The notes: generated from the letters alone by a model not told the origin. Shown: positions 1 through 8,609, numbered from the stretch's first letter. The stretch: DNA of 13,003 nucleotides from Clostridia bacterium (GCA_017413675.1 JAFPSR010000041.1:1-13003), one strand, 5' to 3'. A program made the numbers and translations.

Positions 1-441
1 GCTTATCATCTCTGTATCAGTTCGAAACTGAATCAACTGGGTTTGTTCCGCGGCCAACCCCCGTTTATGGAAGAATTATCCCGGAACGGCGAAATGAGTC
101 AGAAGAAACTGGCGGAGGTCACGAAACTGTCCCCGGCAACGGTAACGGTAACGGTGAAGCGGATGCAGAAAGCCGGGCTTGTGACACGCCGGATTGATGA
201 GATGGACCAGCGGGTACAGCTGGTTACATTGACAGAGGAAGGGAAGAAACTGGACCAGAGTGCCAGAAATGTGTTCCATACGGTGGTGAACGATGTGGCA
301 TTCTCCGGATTCAGTGAATCGGAAAAGACACAGGTTTTCGGATATCTGCAGAGAATCACAGCCAATCTGCAGAAAGAAAACGGGCAGGTGCGTGCCCGTC
401 AGAATACGGACGATGACGGTCCTAACTCAGAAAGAAGATGA
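1..441 (+). CDS. MarR-family transcriptional regulator (5' end cut off by window)
   Basis: Winged helix-turn-helix repressor of the MarR family, which normally binds DNA as a dimer and releases it when a small molecule binds. The frame is open from base 1, so the N-terminus lies outside the window. A TTG at 43 is available, but the upstream codons read like the usual MarR first helix, so I treat the gene as truncated. Recognisable parts are the helix-turn-helix (MSQKKLAEVTKLSPATVTVT), the wing (GLVTRRIDEMDQRVQLVTLT), and the C-terminal dimerisation helix after EEGKKL. The wing carries the typical D-x-R pair. The last 20 residues are polar and probably disordered. The gene ends 9 bp before an ABC exporter pair, an arrangement in which the regulator usually controls its own operon and the exporter. 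The operator would lie upstream of the window. The family call is firm; the ligand is unknown. Confidence 0.92.
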   Translation, partial: AYHLCISSKLNQLGLFRGQPPFMEELSRNGEMSQKKLAEVTKLSPATVTVTVKRMQKAGLVTRRIDEMDQRVQLVTLTEEGKKLDQSARNVFHTVVNDVAFSGFSESEKTQVFGYLQRITANLQKENGQVRARQNTDDDGPNSERR

Positions 442-450
442 TGCAAGGCA

Positions 451-2184
451 ATGCTGAAACTGTATTACAAGTATCTGGCAAAATATAAATTCTATGCGCT
501 GGCAACCCCGATCCTGGTGCTTCTCAGTGTCGTGGGAGACCTGCTGCTGCCGACGCTGATGTCCCGGATCATTGACAAAGGCCTGCTAGGGGATGGGGGA
601 GTCCCTTATATCCTTTCCACGGGCGGCCTGATGATCGGATGCGCGTTCCTGTGCATGCTTTGTGCCGTGCTGAACGGATTCTGCGGCGCGAGGGCATCCC
701 TGGGGTTTGCTTCCGAACTGCGTGAGGATCTCTTCAACAAGATCCAGACATTCTCCTTTACAAACATTGATAAGTTCAAGACAGGTTCCCTGATCACCCG
801 TCTGACCAACGATGTCATCGTGATGCAGGGCCTCCTGACTTCCTGCATCCATATGCTGATCCGTGGTCCGATTATGCTGATTGGCAGTGCGGCGATGGCA
901 GTCATCCTGAATCCCAGGATGTCTCTGATCCTGTTTTCCCTGATCCCTATTGTGGCGATTCTGGTATACGCGGTGCTGTCCAAGAACTTCCCGCGTTTCC
1001 GGATGATGCAGGACAAGGTAGACAGGGTGAATACGGTCACTCAGGAAAACGTTTCCGGCGCCCGTGTTGTCAAGGCGTATGTGCGGGCGGATCATGAGAA
1101 CGCAAGGTTTTCCGCTGCAAACGAAGACTTGACGGATAATGCCATCAAGGCGATGAGCCGTATGGCCCTGATGTTCCCCGGAATCACCATGCTGTTGGGA
1201 ATCGGGACGGCGGCAGCTTTGTTCTTTGGAGCCAGGGAGGTAGCCGGGGGCACCATGGAAGTCGGCAAGATCATGGCTTTTGTCCAGTACATGGGTCAGT
1301 CCCTGTTTATGATTACCATGAGCGGCATGATGTTCATGCAGTTCTCCAGAGCTAAAGCAGCGGCGGACCGTATCAATGAAGTAATGCGGACCAACTCCGA
1401 TATCCTGGACGGGGAACTAGATCCCGAAATCGAGGACGGCAGTGTGGAATTCCGCAATGTAACCTTCCGTTATGCCGGACAGGGTATCACCGGTGACCCG
1501 GTTCTGAAAAATGTCAACCTGACTATCCGATCAGGGGAAACGGTAGGAATCCTGGGATCTACGGGTTCCGGTAAAACTTCGCTGATTTCCCTGATCCCGC
1601 GCCTGTATGACCCTACGGAAGGGGAAGTGTTGGTCGGCGGCCATGATGTCAGGGAATATACGCTGGAGAGGCTGCGCAATTCCATTGCCATGGTCCTTCA
1701 GGAGTCTGTGCTGTTCTCCGGAACCATTGCGGATAACATTCGCTGGGGCCGGGAAGAGGCTACGGATGAAGAAATCCATCAAGCCCTGGAAGACGCACAG
1801 GCTGCCGAATTCGTAGATTTGATGGAAAAGGGGATTCACAGCGATGTGGAACAGCGCGGTCTGAACTTTTCCGGCGGTCAGAAACAGAGGCTTTCCATCG
1901 CCAGAGCCCTGGTCAAGCAGCCGAACATCCTGATCCTGGATGACTCGACTTCCGCTGTCGATATGGGCACGGAGGCCAATATCCAGCAGGCACTGCGCAA
2001 ACATAAAGGCAAGATGACGGTGATCATCATTGCACAGAGAATTTCTTCCGTTATGGAAGCGGATCATATTGTGGTTATGGAAAATGGCGAGATTGCTTCG
2101 TACGGCACGCATGATGAACTGATCCGCACCAGCGATATTTACCGTGATATTGTTTCTTCCCAGACCGGACAGGAGGTGAGCTGA
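451..2184 (+). CDS. ABC exporter half-transporter, degenerate-site subunit (TMD-NBD)
   Basis: A 577-residue half ABC exporter: six predicted membrane helices (about residues 15-300) followed by a nucleotide-binding domain (about 330-570). Walker A is GSTGSGKT at 369-376, the Q-loop Gln is 417, and the signature FSGGQ is at 473-477. The Walker B strand is ILILDDSTS, so the residue after the Walker B Asp is Asp498 instead of the catalytic Glu. The H-loop reads IIIAQR, with Gln529 instead of His. Both changes are the known mark of the non-hydrolysing site in heterodimeric exporters such as TM287/288, LmrCD and BmrCD. The intact signature would complete the active site of the partner encoded next. 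ATG 451 has only a weak ribosome site (AAGG) and may rely on translation from the regulator upstream. Exporters of this class move drugs, lipids or peptides; the substrate cannot be read from the sequence. Confidence 0.95.
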   Translation: MLKLYYKYLAKYKFYALATPILVLLSVVGDLLLPTLMSRIIDKGLLGDGGVPYILSTGGLMIGCAFLCMLCAVLNGFCGARASLGFASELREDLFNKIQTFSFTNIDKFKTGSLITRLTNDVIVMQGLLTSCIHMLIRGPIMLIGSAAMAVILNPRMSLILFSLIPIVAILVYAVLSKNFPRFRMMQDKVDRVNTVTQENVSGARVVKAYVRADHENARFSAANEDLTDNAIKAMSRMALMFPGITMLLGIGTAAALFFGAREVAGGTMEVGKIMAFVQYMGQSLFMITMSGMMFMQFSRAKAAADRINEVMRTNSDILDGELDPEIEDGSVEFRNVTFRYAGQGITGDPVLKNVNLTIRSGETVGILGSTGSGKTSLISLIPRLYDPTEGEVLVGGHDVREYTLERLRNSIAMVLQESVLFSGTIADNIRWGREEATDEEIHQALEDAQAAEFVDLMEKGIHSDVEQRGLNFSGGQKQRLSIARALVKQPNILILDDSTSAVDMGTEANIQQALRKHKGKMTVIIIAQRISSVMEADHIVVMENGEIASYGTHDELIRTSDIYRDIVSSQTGQEVS

Positions 2185-4175
2185 TGGCAGACAAGAGAAA
2201 CGAAGTACAGGAAAAGAGCCCTACCAGCAAGTATTCCTCTACCCAGCAACGATACGGAAGAGGCCCGGGAGGCCCCAGAAGGGGACCGGGCGGCCCGATG
2301 GTTATGGTGATTGAAAGGCCGAAAGACGGGAAGAATGCCTTCTTCCGTCTTCTCGGGTTCCTGAAACCCTATCTGTGGTTCCTGGGACTCATTGTCCTGG
2401 CGGTACTGATTACGGCGGTTCTGGACATTATCTCTCCGAAAATCCAGGGTGTTGCCGTGGATAAGATCACACAGGGACTGTACAGTGAGCTGCCGATCCT
2501 GATCCTTTATGTACTGGTCATCCAGGCGGTTTCCTCCCTGTTCGGCTGGCTCCAGCATTACTCTATGGCGATCATTTCCAACCGGGTTGTTCGGGATATC
2601 CGCAGGGAAATCTTCGCCAAGATCCAGAAACTGCCGATTTCCTATTTTGATTCGCACCAGGTCGGCGATATGATGAGCCGTATGGTTAACGACGTGGATA
2701 ATGTTTCCCGCGCGATTTCCATGACGGCAACCAATATCGTATCCTCCCTGATTACGATTATCGGCGTAACCTATATGATGATCCGCCTCTCCTGGACGAT
2801 GACGGTCCTGGTGGTGGCATTGCTTCCGCTCAACATCATCGCGACCATGCTGATTGCCAAACGTACGAGAAAGTACTATAAGAAGCAGCAGGAAACCTTG
2901 GGAGAACTGAACGGCTACACCGAAGAAATGATTTCCGGACAGCGTGTGGTCAAGGTGTTCTCGCGCGAGGAAACCTGTATGGAAGAATTCCGAGGCGTGA
3001 ATCGCCGGCTGCAGGCATATGGCGTACAGTCTGAGTTCTTCGGAAGCCTCATGGGGCCTGTACATGGGTTTATCAACAACTTTTCGTTTGCCGCATTGTC
3101 GGTTATGGGGGCTCTGATCTCCAGGGGCGCACTGGGAGCAGTATTCGGCTATATGTCCGTCGGAGATATCTCCGCTTTCCTGCAGTATTCCAGACGCTTC
3201 TCGAACCCGATCACCCAGTTGGCGAACCAGTATAATATCATTCAGTCTGGTCTTGCCGGCGCGGAACGTATCTTTGCCTTGCTGGACGCCCAGATTGAAA
3301 CAGATACGGAAAACGCCCACGCCGTGGACGAAATTCATGGAACAGTCCATCTGGACGACGTGGATTTCTCCTATGTGCCTGGGAAGCAGGTTCTGCATGA
3401 TGTCAACATCCATGCGGAAGCCGGACAGACTATTGCCATTGTCGGGCCTACGGGTGCCGGGAAAACAACGATTGTCAACCTGCTGATGCGGTTCTATGAC
3501 ATTGACAAAGGGCAGATTACGATCGACGGGGAGGATATTACCCTCTTCCAGAAGAACAGCCTGCGCAAGAAAATCGGCATTGTTCTGCAGGATACGACCC
3601 TGTTTGCGGATACGGTACGGGAAAATATCCGGTACGGCAGACTGGATGCAACCGACGAGGAAGTGGAGGAAGCAGCCCGATACGCTAATGCGGATATTTT
3701 CATCCGCCGTTTGGAAAAGGGATATGATACGATGCTCAGCGAGAACGGATCCAACCTTTCCCAGGGGCAGAGACAGCTGCTGTCCATCGCCCGGGCGGTT
3801 CTTGCCAATCCAGCCATCCTGATCCTGGATGAAGCAACCAGCTCCGTGGATACCAGAACGGAAATGCACATCCAGATGGCTATGATCGAACTGATGAAGG
3901 GCAGGACATCCTTTGTCATTGCCCACCGTCTCTCTACGATCCGCGGTGCCGATAATATCCTGGTCCTGAATGCCGGCAGGATTGTGGAACAGGGAAACCA
4001 TGAACAGCTTCTGGCACAGAACGGTGTATATAAGAAGCTCTATGATACCCAGTTCCGCCGGCAGGAAGAACTGGAAAACGAACTCCGGGAAGATTCCCGG
4101 TCATCCTACGTCCCGCGCGGACCGAGAGGCCCTATGGGAGCAGGCTTCCCGATGGGGGAAGGCCTTGGGTTCTGA
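2184..4175 (+). CDS. ABC exporter half-transporter, catalytic subunit (TMD-NBD)
   Basis: A 663-residue half exporter, partner of the preceding gene. Its ATG overlaps the upstream TGA by one base and is preceded by AGGAGG at 2171-2176, which implies coupled translation. The membrane domain covers about residues 50-345 and the nucleotide-binding domain about 385-620. Walker A is GPTGAGKT at 421-428. Walker B ends in Asp549 followed by the catalytic Glu550, and the H-loop His is 581, so this subunit supplies a complete hydrolysis site. Its own signature is LSQGQ (525-529) instead of LSGGQ, matching its place opposite the degenerate site of the partner. The protein is longer than the usual 580 or so residues because it has Gly-Pro-Arg-rich tails: RGPGGPRRGPGGP near residues 27-39, and RGPRGPMGAGFPMG close to the C-terminus. 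The assignment as catalytic subunit of a heterodimer is strong; the substrate is unknown. Confidence 0.95.
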   Translation: MADKRNEVQEKSPTSKYSSTQQRYGRGPGGPRRGPGGPMVMVIERPKDGKNAFFRLLGFLKPYLWFLGLIVLAVLITAVLDIISPKIQGVAVDKITQGLYSELPILILYVLVIQAVSSLFGWLQHYSMAIISNRVVRDIRREIFAKIQKLPISYFDSHQVGDMMSRMVNDVDNVSRAISMTATNIVSSLITIIGVTYMMIRLSWTMTVLVVALLPLNIIATMLIAKRTRKYYKKQQETLGELNGYTEEMISGQRVVKVFSREETCMEEFRGVNRRLQAYGVQSEFFGSLMGPVHGFINNFSFAALSVMGALISRGALGAVFGYMSVGDISAFLQYSRRFSNPITQLANQYNIIQSGLAGAERIFALLDAQIETDTENAHAVDEIHGTVHLDDVDFSYVPGKQVLHDVNIHAEAGQTIAIVGPTGAGKTTIVNLLMRFYDIDKGQITIDGEDITLFQKNSLRKKIGIVLQDTTLFADTVRENIRYGRLDATDEEVEEAARYANADIFIRRLEKGYDTMLSENGSNLSQGQRQLLSIARAVLANPAILILDEATSSVDTRTEMHIQMAMIELMKGRTSFVIAHRLSTIRGADNILVLNAGRIVEQGNHEQLLAQNGVYKKLYDTQFRRQEELENELREDSRSSYVPRGPRGPMGAGFPMGEGLGF

Positions 4176-4192
4176 TTGCATGCGGTTGTACT

Positions 4193-4221
4193 GGCCGGTC
4201 CGCAAAGCGGGCCGGCCTTTT
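4193..4221 (+). terminator. Rho-independent terminator of the marR-ABC operon
   Basis: An 11-bp stem (left arm 4193-4203, right arm 4207-4217, one G-U pair) with an AAA loop, followed by TTTT at 4218-4221. It lies 17 bases after the stop of the second ABC gene and fits a strong intrinsic terminator. Confidence 0.9.
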
Positions 4222-4320
4222 CTGTCGCCTGAAAACCAGAGACATGCCCCGGAATCCAGGGGAAGCCCCCTGTAATCCTGACAGAACAGACAGTTTTTGG
4301 CTGTTCTTGGACAAAATTCA

Positions 4321-4349
4321 TTGTTTCCCCACGCCCCGTTTGGTATAAT
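4321..4349 (+). promoter_or_regulatory. Probable sigma-A promoter for tilS-hpt
   Basis: A perfect TATAAT at 4344-4349, preceded by TGG (extended -10, TGn), with TTGTTT at 4321-4326 as a fair -35 and a 17-bp spacer. Transcription would start near 4356, giving a 5' leader of only about 15-30 bases before tilS. The stretch from the terminator to here (4222-4320) holds no gene. It contains two small inverted repeats, CAGGGG/CCCCTG at 4257-4272 and AGAACAG/CTGTTCT at 4283-4307, neither followed by a T run. Confidence 0.75.
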
Positions 4350-4371
4350 CCGTATATAGTCAAGGCGTATC

Positions 4372-5907
4372 GTGGAGAGTAAGGAAATGGACTGTAGGCT
4401 GCCATGTCCCGGGAAAACGGATAATGGCCGGGAATGCAGGGAACGCGGAGAAAAACGGACAGCATTCACTATCTGGGAGTGTGTCCGAAACCTGCCGGTA
4501 CCCCCAAAGGGTACGTCTGTCCTCTGCGCGGTTTCCGGGGGAGCGGATTCGGTAGCGCTTTTGCTTTTTCTGCATGCGTTCAGGCACCGTTTCGGTTTTT
4601 CGCGCCTGGCGGCCTGTCATGTGCATCATGGGATCCGCGGGAAAGAGGCAGATGAAGATGCCCGGTTTGTCGGTAAACTCTGCCAAAGGCTCGGGATTCC
4701 CTTCTACGTTTATTACGGAAATGCACCGGAGCAGCGGGGCGCAGGCGGATTGGAGAATGCCGCCAGGTCCCTAAGGTATGCCGCGCTGACGGATGCCGCG
4801 GAGTACGGCGGTTATTCCTGCGTAGCCCTGGCGCATCACAGGAAGGATCAGGCGGAAACGGTATTGATGCACCTGCTTCGGGGAACCGGGCTGTCCGGCC
4901 TGGGTGGGATGCAGCCCCTGGAAGAGAGAATCCTTCCCAGAGTACCGGCTGCAATCCGGGAAGCCTGGTATCCGGAAAAACCGTTTCCCAAAGGAACGGA
5001 ACGCACGGCTGTATTGATCTGGAGGCCGTTTCTTGCAGCCGATCCGGACCTGCTGGTCCGGTATCTGGATGAGAGCGGACAGGCCTACCGTACGGATCTG
5101 ACAAATGCGGATACAGGTAACCCCCGAAATGCGCTGCGGCACCTCGTACTCCCCCAGATGGAAGCACTGTACCCGGGAGCAGAAGAGGCAATTGCCAGAG
5201 CGGCTGGTCTTGTCCGACAGGAGGACGGGTATCTGGAAGAAGAAGCGGGGAAACAATTCCATGCTCTTTTACGGGAAAAGGGAAAATTACAGTATACATT
5301 CCTTCCCAAACCTGCAGCCCTGCGGGTTTTACGCAGATTCTGTCTGGAAAACGGGCTCCGGAGTGTCCTGACGCAGGCGCATCTGGAACAGCTTTACGGA
5401 ATCTGGGAGAGCGGGTCTGGGGAATGCTTCCTTCCGGGAAACCTGCGGACCGTTATGAAGGATGGATTTCTTCGCATCGGGAACAGGGAAACAGAGAAAG
5501 CGGAGAACGGAGAAAAATCGTGTTGGGAGCTGACCGTCCCGGATTGCGTGCAGCTTCCGGTCGGGTTGCTTCAAACGAAGCAGACTGCCCGGGCTCCCGG
5601 CAGACTGCCTCCCGATATCCTTCTGGTGGATGAGGAAAAATGGAAAGGACCATTCCTGCTGCGATATTGGAAAGCAGGAGACCGGATGAAGCCTTTCGGC
5701 ATGGAGGGTTCGAAGTTGGTCAGTGATATACTCACGGATCGTCATATTCCCGACAGGGAAAGGCAGTTGGTCCTTTTGTCCGGAAACGAGATCCTGTGGA
5801 TCCCCGGAGTCCAGGCTTCGGAAGGGACAAGGATCGGGACGGTTCATGGTAATCTTGTAGAACTTGATTTTCTTCCCAAAGGAGAGAATTTATCATGGAA
5901 AAAATGA
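4372..5907 (+). CDS. tilS: tRNA(Ile)-lysidine synthase TilS
   Basis: TilS uses ATP to attach lysine to C34 of the tRNA-Ile with a CAU anticodon, so that it reads AUA instead of AUG; the enzyme is cytoplasmic and essential in nearly all bacteria. The N-type ATP pyrophosphatase P-loop is SGGADS at 55-60, followed by the family motifs CHVHHGIRG and HHRKDQAETVLMHLLRGTGL. A later stretch, D-L-T-N-A-D followed by RNALRH, is also typical. The C-terminal TilS domain starts near residue 425 (YWKAGDRMKPFG). At 511 residues it is longer than the usual 430-475, owing to an N-terminal extension and extra residues around 184-217. The start is uncertain: GTG 4372 follows AAGG at 4362-4365, while an in-frame ATG at 4387 follows GGAG at 4374-4377. 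The gene overlaps hpt by 13 bases. Confidence 0.95.
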   Translation: MESKEMDCRLPCPGKTDNGRECRERGEKRTAFTIWECVRNLPVPPKGTSVLCAVSGGADSVALLLFLHAFRHRFGFSRLAACHVHHGIRGKEADEDARFVGKLCQRLGIPFYVYYGNAPEQRGAGGLENAARSLRYAALTDAAEYGGYSCVALAHHRKDQAETVLMHLLRGTGLSGLGGMQPLEERILPRVPAAIREAWYPEKPFPKGTERTAVLIWRPFLAADPDLLVRYLDESGQAYRTDLTNADTGNPRNALRHLVLPQMEALYPGAEEAIARAAGLVRQEDGYLEEEAGKQFHALLREKGKLQYTFLPKPAALRVLRRFCLENGLRSVLTQAHLEQLYGIWESGSGECFLPGNLRTVMKDGFLRIGNRETEKAENGEKSCWELTVPDCVQLPVGLLQTKQTARAPGRLPPDILLVDEEKWKGPFLLRYWKAGDRMKPFGMEGSKLVSDILTDRHIPDRERQLVLLSGNEILWIPGVQASEGTRIGTVHGNLVELDFLPKGENLSWKK

Positions 5908-6461
5908 TAAAGAGTACAGATGCAAGACTGGGTGTACTGCGTACACTGATCACTCATGATGAGATCATGAAAAGGACAGAGGAGCTGGCGGATCAGATCA
6001 ACCGGGAATATGCCGGGAAGAATCTGGTTCTGATCGGTACCCTGAAAGGCGGGGTTCCTTTCTTCAGTGCACTTCTGGAAAGAATTACCCTGCCTTGCCG
6101 CACGGACTTTGTTTCTGCTGCCAGTTACGGGGCTGCTACTTCCAGCAGCGGAAAGGTAACGTTAAACAATATCACGGGAATGAATGTGGAAGGAATGGAT
6201 GTCCTGCTGGTAGAGGATATCGTGGACAGCGGCCATTCACTGGAAAGACTGACGGCATTCCTGGAGGGGCAGAAACCCGCTTCCTATAAAATTATTGCCC
6301 TGCTGGATAAACCGTCACGCCGGGAAATTCCGTATTATCCGGATTATGTCGGATTCACGATTGATGACTATTTCGTAATCGGGTTCGGATTGGACTATAA
6401 CCAGTATTACCGCAACCTGCCGGATGTCTGTGTGATTGATCCGGCATATGTGGAAGGCTGA
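5895..6461 (+). CDS. hpt: Hypoxanthine phosphoribosyltransferase
   Basis: A purine-salvage enzyme that joins hypoxanthine (often also guanine) to PRPP to form IMP or GMP. The 188-residue length is normal. The PRPP-binding loop VEDIVDSGHS spans residues 106-115, with the acidic pair Glu107-Asp108 and the likely catalytic Asp111. LIGTLKGGVPF supplies the PRPP pyrophosphate loop. LLDKPSRR carries the purine-contacting Lys, and GFGLDYNQYYRNLPDV is the C-terminal family signature. ATG 5895 is chosen because AAAGGAG lies at 5878-5884, inside the end of tilS, about 10 bases before it. A second ATG at 5904 overlaps the tilS stop as ATGA but sits too far from that site. The tilS-hpt-ftsH order is widespread in Bacillota. 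In B. subtilis TilS and HprT have been reported to form a complex that activates ftsH. Confidence 0.96.
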   Translation: MEKMIKSTDARLGVLRTLITHDEIMKRTEELADQINREYAGKNLVLIGTLKGGVPFFSALLERITLPCRTDFVSAASYGAATSSSGKVTLNNITGMNVEGMDVLLVEDIVDSGHSLERLTAFLEGQKPASYKIIALLDKPSRREIPYYPDYVGFTIDDYFVIGFGLDYNQYYRNLPDVCVIDPAYVEG

Positions 6462-6484
6462 TCGGCGAAATTTGGCTAAACTAT

Positions 6485-6532
6485 GAAACTTTTGTGAGTT
6501 TCTTGACGTATGTTTTTCGGGAATGCTATACT
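6485..6532 (+). promoter_or_regulatory. ftsH promoter with an inverted repeat touching the -35
   Basis: TTGACG at 6503-6508 and TATACT at 6527-6532 with an 18-bp spacer. TGC just before the -10 gives an extended -10, so transcription should start near 6539. Directly upstream, with no gap before the -35, lies the perfect inverted repeat GAAACT-N6-AGTTTC (6485-6502). It is not followed by a T run, so it looks more like a protein-binding site than an hpt terminator. It does not match the CIRCE element or the CtsR direct repeat. Confidence 0.8.
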
Positions 6533-6539
6533 CAGAAAG

Positions 6540-6553
6540 CCATGTTTGCATGG
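6540..6553 (+). promoter_or_regulatory. Small 5' stem-loop of the ftsH mRNA
   Basis: CCATG (6540-6544) pairs with CATGG (6549-6553) around a TTTG loop, at or within a base of the predicted transcript start and one to three bases before the purine-rich ribosome site (AAAGGGGG, 6554-6561). It could protect the 5' end or influence ribosome access. The stem is short and could also be chance. Confidence 0.4.
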
Positions 6554-6572
6554 AAAGGGGGCGTGATGCTTT

Positions 6573-8609
6573 TTGAATAAATCGATCATTCGGACTGTTG
6601 TTTACCTGCTGGTTCTCGTGCTGGCAGTCATCCTGATTTCCGAAGTGTTCAGCGGGTCTGTCCGTAAGAACGGGGAAGAGATCAGTTACACGCGTTTTCT
6701 GGACCAAGTTCGTGATGGAACGGTTTCCAAACTGTCCATTACTGAAAATATAGCTGTCGGTTTGAAGAAAGATACAAAAATAACCGACAAGGAATTTCCT
6801 TCCAGATATGACTTCAAGGTTACCATACCGGATGACCTGAACACATTCTATAATGATGTGCTGGATGCAGAGGCGATCGGACAGAAACTCGACCGCAGCA
6901 CGGTTACGGCTTTGAATTACCGTTTTGAGATTGTCAATAAACGGGCAGAAGGCGTCGCGTGGTGGGTGAACTGGATCCCCTTTGTGGTTGTTCTGCTGAT
7001 TATGGGCGGTTTCTGGTACATGATCATGCGCCAGCAGACCGGCAGCAACAACAAGGTTATGGGTTTCGGAAAATCCCGTGCCCACATGGTTTCCAATGAT
7101 AAGAAGAAAGTCCGTTTCTCCAATGTCGCAGGAGCGGATGAAGAAAAGGAAGAACTGCAGGAAATCGTAGAATTCCTGAAGAATCCGAAACGGTTCCTCG
7201 ATCTGGGTGCCCGGATCCCGAAAGGTGTCCTTCTTGTAGGCCCTCCCGGAACCGGTAAAACCCTGCTGGCCAAAGCTGTGGCCGGGGAAGCCGGCGTACC
7301 GTTCTTCTCGATTTCCGGTTCGGATTTTGTGGAAATGTTTGTCGGTGTCGGCGCTTCCCGTGTTCGTGACCTGTTTGACCAGGCGAAAAAGAACAGCCCG
7401 GCGATAGTGTTCATTGATGAAATTGATGCCGTTGGCCGTCACCGCGGTGCTGGTCTGGGCGGGGGGCATGATGAACGTGAACAGACCCTGAACCAGCTGC
7501 TGGTGGAAATGGACGGCTTCTCTGTCAATGAAGGCGTTATCATCCTGGCAGCAACCAACCGTCCGGATATTCTGGATCCGGCCCTGCTGCGTCCCGGCCG
7601 GTTCGACAGGCAGATTACTGTCAACTATCCCGATATCAAGGGCAGGGAAGAAATCCTGAAAGTACATTCACAGGGCAAGCCGCTGGATGAAACCGTTGAT
7701 CTGAGTACGATTGCCAAACGGACACCTTATATGACCGGTGCCGATCTGGAAAACGTCATGAATGAAGGCGCACTGCTGGCTGCACGCAGAAAAAAGACCA
7801 AGATCAGCCAGACGGAACTGGAAGAAGCCATTACCCGGGTTATGATGGGACCGGAGAAACGCAGTGCTGTCGTGACGGAAAAAGTCAAAAAGCTGGTTGC
7901 CTATCATGAGGCAGGGCATGCGGTTGTCGGGCATTTTATGCCGAACTGTGATCCCGTACATGAGGTTTCCATTGTTCCGCGCGGCCGTGCGGGCGGTTAT
8001 ACCATGTCGATGCCCAATGATGACCGTGCCCCGGTCACCTCTTCCAAACTGAAGGATGAGATCGCCATGAGCCTGGGCGGAAATGTGGCAGAGCTGATTG
8101 TCCTGGGAGATATTTCTACCGGTTCAACTTCCGACCTGAAGAATGCTACCGGGATTGCCCGGGCGATGGTAACCGAATACGGTATGTCCGAATCCATCGG
8201 GCAGTTGTATCTGGGGGGAAGCCAGGAAGTATTCCTGGGACGTGATTTCGGACAAACCCATGATTATTCCGAAGAGCTGTCGGCCAAGATCGATGCAGAG
8301 ATTCGTAAACTTCTGGATGAAGGGCATAGAAGAGCGACAGAAGTCATCAATGCTCACCGGGATCGTCTGGATTTCCTGGCCAAAGTCCTGATGGAAGAAG
8401 AAAAAGTGGATCAGGAAGAATTCGAGAAAATCATGAACCAGCCCATGGATGAACTGGAAAAATGGTGGGCTGATAAACTGCAGGAAAAGGAAGCGGAAAA
8501 AACCAAACAGGAAGAAGCTGCTGTACCCGAATCGGCAGACGGTCCGGAAACGGACGAAACCTGTACTGAAACGGATGATTCTGTGCAGGAAGGGAAAACG
8601 ACGGAATAA
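6573..8609 (+). CDS. ftsH: ATP-dependent zinc metalloprotease FtsH
   Basis: A membrane-anchored AAA+ protease that forms a hexamer and degrades misassembled membrane proteins and some regulators. The 678 residues hold a first membrane helix (about 5-27), an extracytoplasmic FtsH domain (about 28-125), a second helix (about 127-150), then the ATPase. Walker A is GPPGTGKT at 223-230. Walker B ends in Asp282-Glu283, and the second region of homology reads [20 protein letters not shown]. The zinc site is HEAGH at 445-449, with Asp521 in STSDLKNAT as the probable third ligand. The last 40 or so residues are a Glu-rich, probably disordered tail. The start is TTG 6573, with AAAGGGGG (6554-6561) 11 bases upstream; no ATG in this frame precedes the first helix. 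A four-codon ORF (6566-6580) overlaps the start in another frame. It has its own promoter. Confidence 0.98.
   Translation: MNKSIIRTVVYLLVLVLAVILISEVFSGSVRKNGEEISYTRFLDQVRDGTVSKLSITENIAVGLKKDTKITDKEFPSRYDFKVTIPDDLNTFYNDVLDAEAIGQKLDRSTVTALNYRFEIVNKRAEGVAWWVNWIPFVVVLLIMGGFWYMIMRQQTGSNNKVMGFGKSRAHMVSNDKKKVRFSNVAGADEEKEELQEIVEFLKNPKRFLDLGARIPKGVLLVGPPGTGKTLLAKAVAGEAGVPFFSISGSDFVEMFVGVGASRVRDLFDQAKKNSPAIVFIDEIDAVGRHRGAGLGGGHDEREQTLNQLLVEMDGFSVNEGVIILAATNRPDILDPALLRPGRFDRQITVNYPDIKGREEILKVHSQGKPLDETVDLSTIAKRTPYMTGADLENVMNEGALLAARRKKTKISQTELEEAITRVMMGPEKRSAVVTEKVKKLVAYHEAGHAVVGHFMPNCDPVHEVSIVPRGRAGGYTMSMPNDDRAPVTSSKLKDEIAMSLGGNVAELIVLGDISTGSTSDLKNATGIARAMVTEYGMSESIGQLYLGGSQEVFLGRDFGQTHDYSEELSAKIDAEIRKLLDEGHRRATEVINAHRDRLDFLAKVLMEEEKVDQEEFEKIMNQPMDELEKWWADKLQEKEAEKTKQEEAAVPESADGPETDETCTETDDSVQEGKTTE

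Noticed and set aside
2139..4001. A 620-codon open frame on the minus strand across the second ABC gene
   Set aside because: It lies fully antisense to a clear ABC exporter with all motifs. Its translation is His/Gln/Asp-rich with no recognisable domain, typical of a mirror frame in codon-biased DNA.
4222..4320. A small RNA or attenuator between the ABC operon and tilS
   Set aside because: Two short hairpins occur, but there is no T run, and the clear extended -10 promoter lies downstream of them. Their role cannot be supported.
6315..7667. A 450-codon minus-strand frame across hpt and ftsH
   Set aside because: It is antisense to two conserved genes and a promoter, and has no recognisable protein features.
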